64,000 bases of DNA from JACCTU01 sp963809175 (GTDB lineage: Bacteria > Actinomycetota > Thermoleophilia > Gaiellales > Gaiellaceae), in NCBI GenBank assembly GCA_963809175.1, contig CAWEIK010000003.1, positions 248,001 through 312,000 on the forward strand, in the 5' to 3' direction. The notes under the pieces are model-generated. The model saw only the letters and a list, made by a program, of their open reading frames with translations. It was not told the origin of the DNA and searched no databases. Of this stretch, positions 35,393-43,554 are shown piece after piece (positions within the stretch are counted from its first letter, which is position 1; every line of letters starts with the position of its first letter). The position numbers and the translations under genes are program-made.

Positions 35393-37939
35393 GTGAAGAC
35401 GACGGCTGAGCTGCGCGAAGGCTTCCTCTCCTTCTTCGAGGAGCGCGGTCACATGCGCTTCCCGTCCTGGTCGCTGATCCCGCCGCCCGACGATCCGTCG
35501 ACGCTCTTCGTCTCGGCCGGCATGCACCCGCTGAAGCCCTACTTCTCGGGCCAGAAGGAGCCGCCGGCGCCCCGCTTCACCACCGTGCAGAAGGTGTTGC
35601 GCGCGGGCGGCAAGGACACGGATCTCGACGAGGTCGGGCTGACTGCGCGCCATGCGTCGATGTTCGAGATGCTCGGGAACTTCTCGTTCGGCGACTACTT
35701 CAAGGACGGAGCGATCGACTACGCCTGGGAGTTCGTCACCGAGCACATGGGCTTCGAGCCCGACCGCTTGTGGGCGTCGGTCTTCGCGGGCGATCCCGAG
35801 CTCGGGCTCGGCGAGGACGAGGTCGCGGTCGCGGGCTGGCTCCGCAAGGGCCTCCCGCGGGAGCGAATCATCGCGTTCCCGCGCTCGGAGAACTTCTGGG
35901 GCCCCGCCGGCGACACCGGCCCCTGCGGCCCGTGCTCCGAGCTCCACTACGACCGCGGCCCGGAGCACGGCTGCGGTCAGGACGACTGCGGGCCGAACTG
36001 CGAGCGTTGCGACCGGTTCATCGAGTTCTGGAATCTCGTCTTCATGGAGTTCGACCTGCACGCAGACGGGTCGGTGACCCCGCTGCCGAAGCAGAACATC
36101 GACACCGGGCTGGGGCTCGAACGCGGCGCCATGCTCCTGCAGGACGCAGCGTCGATCTTCGACACGGACGGCTTCCGGTTGATCATGGATTGGATCGAGC
36201 GGGAGTCGGGCGTCTCCTACGACGCGTCGCCGACGGCCAGGAAGGCGCACCGCGTGATCACCGACCACGCTCGCGGCATGACGTTCCTCGCCGCGGAAGG
36301 CATCCAGCCTTCGAACGAGGGGCGCGGGTACGTGATGCGGCGGCTGATCCGACGTGCGGTCGTGCAAGCGCGCAGGATCGGCCTCGAAGACGTCTACCGC
36401 ATCTCCCGCATCGTCGTCGAGCAGGTCGGCCCTTGGTACCCCGAGGTCGTCGAGCACGCCGACGAGGTCGAGCGCGTGCTGCGGGCCGAGGAGGAGCGCT
36501 TTCGCGACACGCTCGAGCGCGGCTTGCGCGAGTTCGACGCGCTTGCGGGCAGCGACGCGATCTCGGGCGAGGCGGCCTTCACCCTGGCCGCCACCTACGG
36601 GTTCCCGCTGGAGCTGACCGTCGAGCTCGCCGAGGAGCGCGGCCAACCCGTCGACGTGGACGGCTACCGACGCGCGATGGCGGAGCACCGTGAGATCTCG
36701 CGCGCGGGCGGCTCGTTCGACATCTCGACTGCGCTCCTCGAGGCACCGCGCAGCGAGTTCGTCGGCTACGAGCGAACGGACGTCCTCACGGCCATCCTCG
36801 CCTACGAGGACCGCGGCGACGGCACGTTCGAGGCGAAGCTCGAGCAGTCTCCGTTCTACGCGGAGGGCGGAGGTCAGGTCTCCGACGCGGGTTACATCGA
36901 GCACGACGAGACGAATGCGCGCGCCGACTTGATCCGGGCGACCCGGATCGGCGACGACCAGGTCCTGACGTTCAGAGGAGAAGGGTTCGCCGAAGGATCG
37001 CGCGTTCGCGCAGTCGTTCCGCGGGCGATCCGCTACCCGACGATGGCGAACCACACGGGCACGCACCTCCTGCACAAGGCGCTCCACGAGGTGCTGGGCG
37101 AGCACGCCAAGCAGGCGGGCTCCGCCGTTCGCCCCGACAAGCTCCGGTTCGACTTCACGCACGGCCAGGCGTTGAGTGCGGAGGAGCGCGAGCAGGTCGA
37201 GCTGCGCGTGAACGAGAAGGTCTTCGAGAACCTGCCCGTGCGCACGTACGTGACGACCCTCGACGAGGCGCGCACGCTCGGCGCGATGATGCTCTTCGGC
37301 GAGAAGTACGGGGACGAGGTGCGCGTCGTCGAGATCGACGACTACTCGCGCGAGCTCTGCGGCGGCACGCACGTCCGCACGACCGCTGAGGTCGGGCCGT
37401 TCGCGATCCTCTCCGAAGGCTCCGTGGGCTCGGGCGTCCGCCGCATCGAGGCGGTCACCGCGGGCGAAGCCTGGGCGCTGCTCCGCGCCCGCGCGGAGGA
37501 GGCGAGCGAGCTTCGCGTCGAGCTCGACAAGACGCGCAAGGAGTCGCGCAAGTCGGGAAGCGCCGTCACGGCAGGGCCGGAGGTTCTGGACGAACGCCGG
37601 AGCGAGGCGGGGGACGTGCACGTGATCGTCGTCGAGGCGAAGGCCGCGTCGACCGACGACCTCCTCGCGCTCTCCGACAAGCTGAAGCAGCAGCACGCCC
37701 CGGCCGCGATCGTGCTCGGCGCCCGCGAGGACGGCGCGGCGCACCTGATCCTCAACTTCGACCGCTCGCTCGAGGCGCGCGGCCTGAACGCCGGCGACCT
37801 CGTGAAGCAGGCGGCCGCGCTGATGGGAGGCGGCGGCGGCGGCCGGCCGACCATGGCCCGCGCCGGAGGCAAGCAGCCCGAGCGACTCGGCGAGGCGCTC
37901 GCCGAGGCCGAGCGACTGATCATCTCCGCCCTCAGTTGA
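35393..37939 (+). CDS. alaS: Alanyl-tRNA synthetase
   Basis: 848 aa, intact. Catalytic domain with FFEERGHMRFPSWSLIPP, LFVSAGMHPLKPYFSG and HASMFEMLGNFSFGDYFK; tRNA recognition IVVEQVGPWYPEVVEHADE; editing domain with NHTGTHLLHKALHEVLG (HxxxH) and ELCGGTHVRTTAEVGPF (C...H zinc ligands); C-terminal C-Ala domain ending LVKQAAALMGGGGGGRPTMA. GTG at 35393. The stop overlaps ruvX (TTGA), starting the conserved actinobacterial alaS-ruvX-mltG-aroE run. Confidence 0.98.
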   Translation: MKTTAELREGFLSFFEERGHMRFPSWSLIPPPDDPSTLFVSAGMHPLKPYFSGQKEPPAPRFTTVQKVLRAGGKDTDLDEVGLTARHASMFEMLGNFSFGDYFKDGAIDYAWEFVTEHMGFEPDRLWASVFAGDPELGLGEDEVAVAGWLRKGLPRERIIAFPRSENFWGPAGDTGPCGPCSELHYDRGPEHGCGQDDCGPNCERCDRFIEFWNLVFMEFDLHADGSVTPLPKQNIDTGLGLERGAMLLQDAASIFDTDGFRLIMDWIERESGVSYDASPTARKAHRVITDHARGMTFLAAEGIQPSNEGRGYVMRRLIRRAVVQARRIGLEDVYRISRIVVEQVGPWYPEVVEHADEVERVLRAEEERFRDTLERGLREFDALAGSDAISGEAAFTLAATYGFPLELTVELAEERGQPVDVDGYRRAMAEHREISRAGGSFDISTALLEAPRSEFVGYERTDVLTAILAYEDRGDGTFEAKLEQSPFYAEGGGQVSDAGYIEHDETNARADLIRATRIGDDQVLTFRGEGFAEGSRVRAVVPRAIRYPTMANHTGTHLLHKALHEVLGEHAKQAGSAVRPDKLRFDFTHGQALSAEEREQVELRVNEKVFENLPVRTYVTTLDEARTLGAMMLFGEKYGDEVRVVEIDDYSRELCGGTHVRTTAEVGPFAILSEGSVGSGVRRIEAVTAGEAWALLRARAEEASELRVELDKTRKESRKSGSAVTAGPEVLDERRSEAGDVHVIVVEAKAASTDDLLALSDKLKQQHAPAAIVLGAREDGAAHLILNFDRSLEARGLNAGDLVKQAAALMGGGGGGRPTMARAGGKQPERLGEALAEAERLIISALS

Positions 37940-38319
37940 AGGTGCTCGCGCTCGACTACGGCGCCGCCCGAACCGGCGTGGCGGTCTCCGATCCGACCGG
38001 GACGCTTGCCCGGCCCCTCTGCGTGGTCGAGCGCGCGGCCTCGGAGGCGGGGCTCGCGCGCCTCGCGGAGCTCGTCCGGGACGAGCAGGCCGAACGTGTC
38101 GTCGTCGGGCTCCCGCTGACGCTGCGCGGCGAGCGCGGCGCGCAGGTCGGCGAGACGGAGCGGTTCCTCGAAGCGCTCCGCACGGTGCTCGATGTTCCGG
38201 TGGACACCTTCGACGAGCGGTTCACGACCGTCCTCGCGGCGCGCGGCGGCGACGCGCCCGAGGACGCGCGTGCCGCTGCCCATCTTCTCTCCTCGTACCT
38301 GGCATGGGTGAGCAGGTAA
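37936..38319 (+). CDS. ruvX: RuvX/YqgF-family RNase H-like nuclease
   Basis: 127 aa. RNase H-like fold with ALDYGAARTGVAVSDP (first catalytic Asp), VVGLPLTLRGERGAQ and DTFDERFTTVLA; processes pre-16S rRNA in other bacteria. The last segment (DARAAAHLLSSYLAWV) carries the conserved Ala/Asp helix. TTG at 37936 overlaps alaS; its 3' end overlaps mltG by 16 nt. Confidence 0.9.
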   Translation: MKVLALDYGAARTGVAVSDPTGTLARPLCVVERAASEAGLARLAELVRDEQAERVVVGLPLTLRGERGAQVGETERFLEALRTVLDVPVDTFDERFTTVLAARGGDAPEDARAAAHLLSSYLAWVSR

Positions 38320-39221
38320 TCCCGCCCGTCCGCGGGCGGCCGCGCCCGAGCCGAAGGAAGCTGCGCACGCGGCGCGCGATCGCGCTCGCCGGGCTACTCG
38401 GTGCGCTCGCCGTCGTCGGCTTGCTCGGCTCGTTGGCGCTGGGCGCGCTGCGCGAGTCGGCGCCGCCGCCGACGCCGACGGTTGTCCCTCCGCCCAAGCC
38501 GCTCAAGATCGTCTTCCCCGAGGGCTTCACGATCGACCAGATGGCCGAGCGCATCGGCGCAGTCAACGAGATCGCGAAGGAGCGGCGCAACGTGACCCCG
38601 AAGCTGAAGGCCGCGGAGTACCAGCGCCTCACACGCCGCTCGAAGCTTCCCGGGGAGTTCGCCGGCGACGGAAAGTCCCGATCGCTCGAGGGCTTCCTCT
38701 TTCCGGCGACCTACGAGTTTCTCCCGAAGACGACGACGAAGCAGCTCGTGAACAAGCAAATCGTCGCGTTCCACAAGGCGTGGGATCAGCTCGACCTCAC
38801 GTACGCGAAGTCGAAGAACCTGACGCCGTACGACGTGCTGATCATCGCCTCGATGATCGAGAAGGAGACGCTCGCGCCCGACGAGCGACCGAAGGTCGCC
38901 GCGGTGATCTACAACCGCTTGAAGGCGGGGATGTCGCTCGGGATCGACGCGACGCTCCGGTACGGGCTCGACATCCCGCCGACGGAGTCGATCAGGCAGT
39001 CGCAGCTCGACTCCGACAACCCGTACAACACGCGCAAGCTGCCCGGCCTCACGCCGACCCCGATCGCGAACCCGGGGCTTGCGTCGATGCAGGCCGCCGC
39101 GCATCCGGCCAACGTCGACTACCTCTTCTTCGTGCGGAAGCCGGACAAGGTGCACCACTTCTTCACCGCGAGTGCGGCGGAGTTCGAGCAGTACCTGGCC
39201 GACAACGGCTACGGCCCGTGA
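38304..39221 (+). CDS. mltG: Endolytic peptidoglycan transglycosylase MltG
   Basis: 305 aa. A basic N-terminus and one membrane helix (IALAGLLGALAVVGLLGSLA), a LysM-like segment (IVFPEGFTIDQMAERIG), and the YceG domain with LEGFLFPATYEFLP, catalytic Glu in LIIASMIEKETLAPDERPKV, AAVIYNRLKAGMSLGIDATL and the end phrase PTPIANPGLASMQAAAHPAN. It cuts nascent glycan strands. ATG at 38304; the stop overlaps aroE (GTGA). Confidence 0.95.
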   Translation: MGEQVIPPVRGRPRPSRRKLRTRRAIALAGLLGALAVVGLLGSLALGALRESAPPPTPTVVPPPKPLKIVFPEGFTIDQMAERIGAVNEIAKERRNVTPKLKAAEYQRLTRRSKLPGEFAGDGKSRSLEGFLFPATYEFLPKTTTKQLVNKQIVAFHKAWDQLDLTYAKSKNLTPYDVLIIASMIEKETLAPDERPKVAAVIYNRLKAGMSLGIDATLRYGLDIPPTESIRQSQLDSDNPYNTRKLPGLTPTPIANPGLASMQAAAHPANVDYLFFVRKPDKVHHFFTASAAEFEQYLADNGYGP

Positions 39222-39897
39222 TCACGGCGTCCACGAGGCTGGTCGCGCTGCTCGGCCACCCCGTCGGCCACTCGCTGTCACCACGAATCCAGAACGCGGC
39301 GTTCGCAGCGCTTGCGCTCGACTGGGCCTACGTGGCGCTCGACGTTCCGCCCGAGCGCCTCGAGGAAGCCCTGCGCGGGCTCGTCGCGGCGGGCTTCGCA
39401 GGGGCGAACGTGACCGCCCCGCACAAGCTCGCGGCCGCGAAGCTGGCGGAGACGGACGCCCCGTCCGTCAACACGCTCGTCTTTCGCGACGGCCGGATCG
39501 AGGGCCGCTCGACCGACGCGGCCGTCCTCGACGGGCTCGTGGCGGAGCAGCCGGTCGTCCTCGGCGACGGGGGAGCAGCGCAGGCGTTTCTCCAGGCGCT
39601 CCCGCACGCGCGCTCGTTCGCGCGGCGCGGGGAGTGGCCACCCGACGTTCGACGAGCGCCGACCTCGTCGTCAACGCGACGGCTGCCCGCGACGAGGTGC
39701 TCGTCGAGCTGCGCGAGGGCCAGACGCTCGTCGACCTGCCCTATCCGGCGACGGCCACTGCTCGGGCGGCCCGCGACGCCGGCGCACGCGTGCTCGACGG
39801 GTACGACGTCCTCGTTGCGCAGGGCGCGGCGTCCTTTGAGCTCTGGACGGGTTTGCCGGCGCCCGTCGAGGTCATGCGCTCAGCGATTCAGGAGTAG
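39218..39897 (+). CDS. aroE: Shikimate dehydrogenase (one apparent frameshift)
   Basis: Reduces 3-dehydroshikimate with NADPH (EC 1.1.1.25). Substrate-binding LGHPVGHSLSPRIQNAAFAA, catalytic GANVTAPHKLAAAKL (Lys), PSVNTLVFRDGRIEGRSTD and nucleotide-binding VVLGDGGAAQAFLQ. After about residue 143 the frame changes by -1 (or +2) near 39650, then ADLVVNATAARDEVLVEL and DVLVAQGAASFELWTG. Corrected length about 226 aa, short for the family. GTG at 39218. Confidence 0.9.
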
Positions 39898-39929
39898 GAA
39901 GGGGGCCTGCGTCGCCGCAGGCCCCCTTC
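39898..39929. terminator. Strong bidirectional terminator
   Basis: Perfect 14-bp stem GAAGGGGGCCTGCG/CGCAGGCCCCCTTC with a TCGC loop, starting directly at the aroE stop and ending 7 nt before the stop of the convergent VWA gene. Confidence 0.85.
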
Positions 39930-39936
39930 GGATCGA

Positions 39937-41679
39937 CTACGGAAGCAACGAGTTGAACGAAGGCGGTGCCGAGTCGATCGGAGTCGACTGGCCGCCCTGG
40001 TCGTGCGGGACGCCGATGCGCAGGATGCCGGAGCACTCTCCGCCCTCGCCGTCGCTGGCGGAGAACGCGACCCTGTAGACGCGTCCGTCGCCCTGTCCGG
40101 AACGCTCAGCTCGCACCTGGAAGGCGCCGCCCGAACCGATCGTGGCGTCCGGCGACGTGTTGCCGTCGGCAGCGCCGTTGACCGGCTCGTCCTGCGTGAT
40201 CCCGGAGATCGCGAGCGTGATCACATCGCCGGGGTCGACGTCGGTCACTCCGGCGATCTGGCCGTCCACGAGCTTGTGGTTCGGCGGCCAGAGGAGGCCG
40301 AGCCCCGTCGTGGCGGCGGTGCAGACCGGGTTGTGGTTGATGTTGGTCGTCACCGTCGCGACGTTGTTCGCGAGGTTCGGATCGTCCTGGTCACCGTCGA
40401 TCGTCGCGGTGTTCACCACCGTGTTGCCTGATCCCGCCTGAACGACGATCGTGAACACCTGGGTCGCCCCCGGTGCCATCGTTCCGGCCGTACAGGTCAC
40501 CAACCCGGCAGCGTGAGCGCAACCCGCGCTCGCCGAGACGAACGTCGAGTTCGCGGGCACCGGGTCGGAGACCGTGACACCGGTCGCCGTCGTCGGGCCG
40601 AGGTTCCTCGCCGTCAACGTGTAGGTGATGTTGTCGCCCTCTGTCACCTGCACCGGGCCCGTCTTCGCGATCGCGAGGTCGGGTGCGGGCACGGTGATCG
40701 TGATCGTCTCCATGAAGGCGGCTCCACCGGACATTCCGTTCAGCAGGAACTGGACCGTGCAGCCGTAGGTCCCGGCCAGCGTGCCGGCGTTGACGCCGTA
40801 CGTCTCGCTGAACGTGAACGTCGTACCGCTGACAGCCGTCTGGCTCGCCGGAGTGAGCGACGCGCTCACGCCCGGGTCGCAAATGACGGTGTGGGTGACC
40901 GTCACCGGCAGGTTCGAGAGGCCCTCGAGGATCGCGTCGGAGACCTCGTCGTCGCTTGCGCCCGACAGGAAGGTGCCGCCGGTTGCGTCGGCGATCCTCT
41001 GTGCCTGGCCGCTGCCGTTGAGGTTGTTCGCGGTGCCCGTGCTGATCGCGATCACGCGGACTCCCGCCGCGAGGAGTGCCGCCGTTGCGGTCAATTCGGT
41101 CGCGCCGGCACACGGATCGTGCCCGACTGCATCTCCGAACCACACGAGGATGCGCGACGAGCCGGCTCGGAAGCCGGTCGCCAAGCTCGTGGCGAGCGTC
41201 TGAATTGCGAAGAGCTGGCACTCGGGGGTGTCCCCGCCGCCACCCGCAACCCATTGGTTCATCCCCGTGTTGACGTCCGCCGTGTTGGCTGTGATCGCCT
41301 GGTTGAGCCGGTAGGCGAAGGCGTCACCGGTGTCCTTGTACTCGCCGACGCCGAACTGCGCCGTGGGCTGGGCGGCCAGCACCTGAGCCATGACGTTGGC
41401 GTTCCCCGCCCGGACGTTGGCGACCGCTCCGCCCATGCTGCCCGTCGTGTCGGCGAGGAAGAAGATGTCCGGGTTCGGCGGAATCGGCGACGTCTCGACG
41501 GACTTCGAGATCGTCTCCGACTCACCCGGAAGCATCGTGTCGGTCACGAGGTTCGGTGTGACTCCGGGTGCGGCGATCGCGGCGCCGCCGAGCGCGACCG
41601 CGATCAGGGAGACGCCCGCTGTCGCGAGCAGACTCCGTGTCAGGGCACGCGTCTTCCGCGCCCAGCAATACACCTTCAT
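39937..41679 (-). CDS. Secreted VWA and DUF11 repeat surface protein
   Basis: 580 aa. Signal peptide (TRSLLATAGVSLIAVALGGA ... AIAAPG), then a VWA domain with DTTGSMGG as a variant MIDAS and ILVWFGDAVGHDPC, a Cys-containing Ig-like stretch (ICDPGVSASLTPASQTAVSG), a DUF11 domain (DLAIAKTGPVQVTEGDNITY, GVTVSDPVPANSTFVSASAG, ANNVATVTTN) and a last Ig-like module (LWPPNHKLVDGQIAGVTDVD). No LPxTG or membrane anchor is seen. ATG at 41679 follows GGGAGGGCATAT. It sits as an insertion in the conserved aro block; likely an extracellular adhesin or matrix protein. Confidence 0.82.
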   Translation of the reverse strand: MKVYCWARKTRALTRSLLATAGVSLIAVALGGAAIAAPGVTPNLVTDTMLPGESETISKSVETSPIPPNPDIFFLADTTGSMGGAVANVRAGNANVMAQVLAAQPTAQFGVGEYKDTGDAFAYRLNQAITANTADVNTGMNQWVAGGGGDTPECQLFAIQTLATSLATGFRAGSSRILVWFGDAVGHDPCAGATELTATAALLAAGVRVIAISTGTANNLNGSGQAQRIADATGGTFLSGASDDEVSDAILEGLSNLPVTVTHTVICDPGVSASLTPASQTAVSGTTFTFSETYGVNAGTLAGTYGCTVQFLLNGMSGGAAFMETITITVPAPDLAIAKTGPVQVTEGDNITYTLTARNLGPTTATGVTVSDPVPANSTFVSASAGCAHAAGLVTCTAGTMAPGATQVFTIVVQAGSGNTVVNTATIDGDQDDPNLANNVATVTTNINHNPVCTAATTGLGLLWPPNHKLVDGQIAGVTDVDPGDVITLAISGITQDEPVNGAADGNTSPDATIGSGGAFQVRAERSGQGDGRVYRVAFSASDGEGGECSGILRIGVPHDQGGQSTPIDSAPPSFNSLLP

Positions 41680-41793
41680 ATATGCCCTCCCTAGCGTCGT
41701 GGAGACTCCCGCGTCCGAGCGTAGGCAGGAGTGACCCGCGACAACAGAGGGTAAATCTCCGATCTCGATCGGGTGACGACCGTACGGTTCGCA

Positions 41794-41822
41794 TTGACCT
41801 TTGCGGCTTTACCGGAGACAAT
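41794..41822 (+). promoter_or_regulatory. Predicted housekeeping-type promoter of the response regulator gene
   Basis: TTGACC (41794-41799), 17-nt spacer, GACAAT (41817-41822). A start site about 7 nt downstream would leave a short leader containing AGGAGGGA before ATG 41844. Confidence 0.55.
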
Positions 41823-41843
41823 TGCCGTAGAGGAGGGAGTGCA

Positions 41844-42464
41844 ATGAGCGCTGACGAGAGGATCGGCGCTGCGGCAACGGTCGTGTTGGTCGTCGACGAC
41901 GACACGGCGTTTCGAGAATTCATCTGCGAGTTGCTGGCGAGTGCCGGCTACGACGCGCGCCCGGCGGCGAACGGCGTTGCGGCGCTCGAGCTGATCGACC
42001 GGGAGCGGCCGGGAGCACTCGTGCTCGACGTGAACCTGCCGGGCATGAGCGGCTACGAGGTCTGCCGGATCGTGAAGAACGACCTCCGTCTCGACCTGCC
42101 GGTGATCTTCGTCTCCGGCGACCGGACCGAGTCGTACGACCGGGTCGCCGGCTTGCTGATCGGCGCCGACGACTACTTGCCGAAGCCCTTCGCGCCTGAC
42201 GAGCTGCTGGCTCGCCTTCGCGGCCTGCTGCGGCGCACCGCTGTCCCTCAGCGACCGGACGCAGGGCTGTCACGGCGCGAGCTCGAGGTGCTTTCGCTCC
42301 TCGCGGAAGGGCAGCGCCAGGCAGAGATCGCGCGGCTCTTGATGATCAGCCCGAAGACCGTCAGCACGCACATCGAGCGCATCCTTTCGAAGCTCGGTGC
42401 TCACAGCCGCGCGGAGGCGGTGGGCCTCGCCTATCGCCTCCAGCTCGTGCCGGTTTCCGCCTGA
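41844..42464 (+). CDS. NarL-type response regulator (orphan)
   Basis: 206 aa. Receiver domain with acidic pocket LVVDDDTAF, phosphoacceptor Asp in ALVLDVNLPGMSGYEV, VIFVSGDR and the Lys in YLPKPFAPDEL; then a LuxR-type HTH (LSRRELEVLSLLAEGQRQAE, ARLLMISPKTVSTHIERILS). No histidine kinase is adjacent. Its divergent neighbour is the secreted VWA protein, which it may regulate (inference). ATG at 41844 with a strong AGGAGGG site. Confidence 0.92.
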   Translation: MSADERIGAAATVVLVVDDDTAFREFICELLASAGYDARPAANGVAALELIDRERPGALVLDVNLPGMSGYEVCRIVKNDLRLDLPVIFVSGDRTESYDRVAGLLIGADDYLPKPFAPDELLARLRGLLRRTAVPQRPDAGLSRRELEVLSLLAEGQRQAEIARLLMISPKTVSTHIERILSKLGAHSRAEAVGLAYRLQLVPVSA

Positions 42465-42480
42465 CGAATACGCTGCCCGC

Positions 42481-43554
42481 GTGACCCTCCGCCTCAGTAG
42501 CGCGGGCGAATCCCACGGGCCGGCGCTCGTGGCGATCCTCGAGGGTCTCCCCGCGGGGCTCGTCGTCGACAAGGCGGCGATCGACGCCGACCTGCGCCGG
42601 CGCCAGGAAGGCTACGGGCGCAGCCCGCGGCAGCAGATCGAGCAGGACGAGGTCGAGGTGCTCGCGGGGCTCCGGCACGGCCGGACGCTCGGGACGCCGC
42701 TCGCGCTCGTCGTCCGCAACCGCGACCACGCGAACTGGGAGTGGGGGATGAGCCCGTGGCCGCCTGAGGGCGAGCCGTCGGGCAAGGGCGCGAAGCCGGT
42801 GACCCTGCCGCGGCCGGGTCACGCAGACTTTGCGGGCACGCTCAAGTACGGCCTCGAGGACGCACGCGACGCGCTCGAGCGCGCGAGCGCGAGGCACACC
42901 GCGGTGCACGTCGCGGCCGGCGCGGTCGCGAAGGCGCTGCTGGCGTCGATCGGGATCGGGGTGCGCGGCTCGGTGGTCGACGAGGAGGCGCTGCACGCGC
43001 GCATCGACGAGGCCCGCGCCGATCGCGACACGGTCGGGGGGATCGTCGAGGTGCGCGCGACCGGTGTTCCGCCGGGGCTCGGGTCGTACGCGTCGAAGGC
43101 GGATCGTCTCGACGCACGGCTCGCTGCCGCGGTGATGGGGATCCAGGCGGTCAAGGGCGTCGAGATCGGCGACGGCTTCGCGCTCGCCGCGCTGCGCGGG
43201 AGCGAGGCGCACGACGAGCTCCTCCCCGGCAACCTGCGCGAGACCAATCGTGCGGGCGGGATCGAAGCGGGCGTCTCGAACGGCGAGGAGCTCGTCGTTC
43301 GCGCGGCGATGAAGCCGCTGCCGACGCTGATGAAGCCGCTGCGCTCGGTCGACCTCGCAACCGGCGAGGAGGGCCAGGCGCTCGTCGAGCGGAGCGACGT
43401 CGCTGCGGTCGAGGCACTCGCGGTCGTCGCCGAGGCGGCCGTCGCGTTCGAGCTCGCACGCGCCGCGCGCGAGAAGTTCGGCGGCGACGCGCTCGCAGAC
43501 TTCGTCGCGGCGCACCGCGCGTACCTGGAGCGGATCCCGTGGCAGGCGCCCTAG
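42481..43554 (+). CDS. aroC: Chorismate synthase
   Basis: Converts EPSP to chorismate using reduced FMN (EC 4.2.3.5). 357 aa, intact. Signatures SSAGESHGPALVAILEGLPA, RRQEGYGRSPRQQIEQDEVE, RPGHADFAGTLKYGLEDARD, RASARHTAVHVAAGAVAKAL, AVKGVEIGDGFALAALRGSE and GGIEAGVSNGEELVVRAAMK. GTG at 42481; overlaps the next gene by 16 nt. Confidence 0.97.
   Translation: MTLRLSSAGESHGPALVAILEGLPAGLVVDKAAIDADLRRRQEGYGRSPRQQIEQDEVEVLAGLRHGRTLGTPLALVVRNRDHANWEWGMSPWPPEGEPSGKGAKPVTLPRPGHADFAGTLKYGLEDARDALERASARHTAVHVAAGAVAKALLASIGIGVRGSVVDEEALHARIDEARADRDTVGGIVEVRATGVPPGLGSYASKADRLDARLAAAVMGIQAVKGVEIGDGFALAALRGSEAHDELLPGNLRETNRAGGIEAGVSNGEELVVRAAMKPLPTLMKPLRSVDLATGEEGQALVERSDVAAVEALAVVAEAAVAFELARAAREKFGGDALADFVAAHRAYLERIPWQAP

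Noticed and set aside
35027..37744. A 905-codon open frame antisense to alaS, and other long antisense frames (e.g. 14197-15696, 15871-17793, 53399-55714)
   Set aside because: High GC content leaves antisense frames open; their translations are low-complexity Arg/Ala/Asp/His-rich text with no domains, and the opposite strand holds clear conserved genes.
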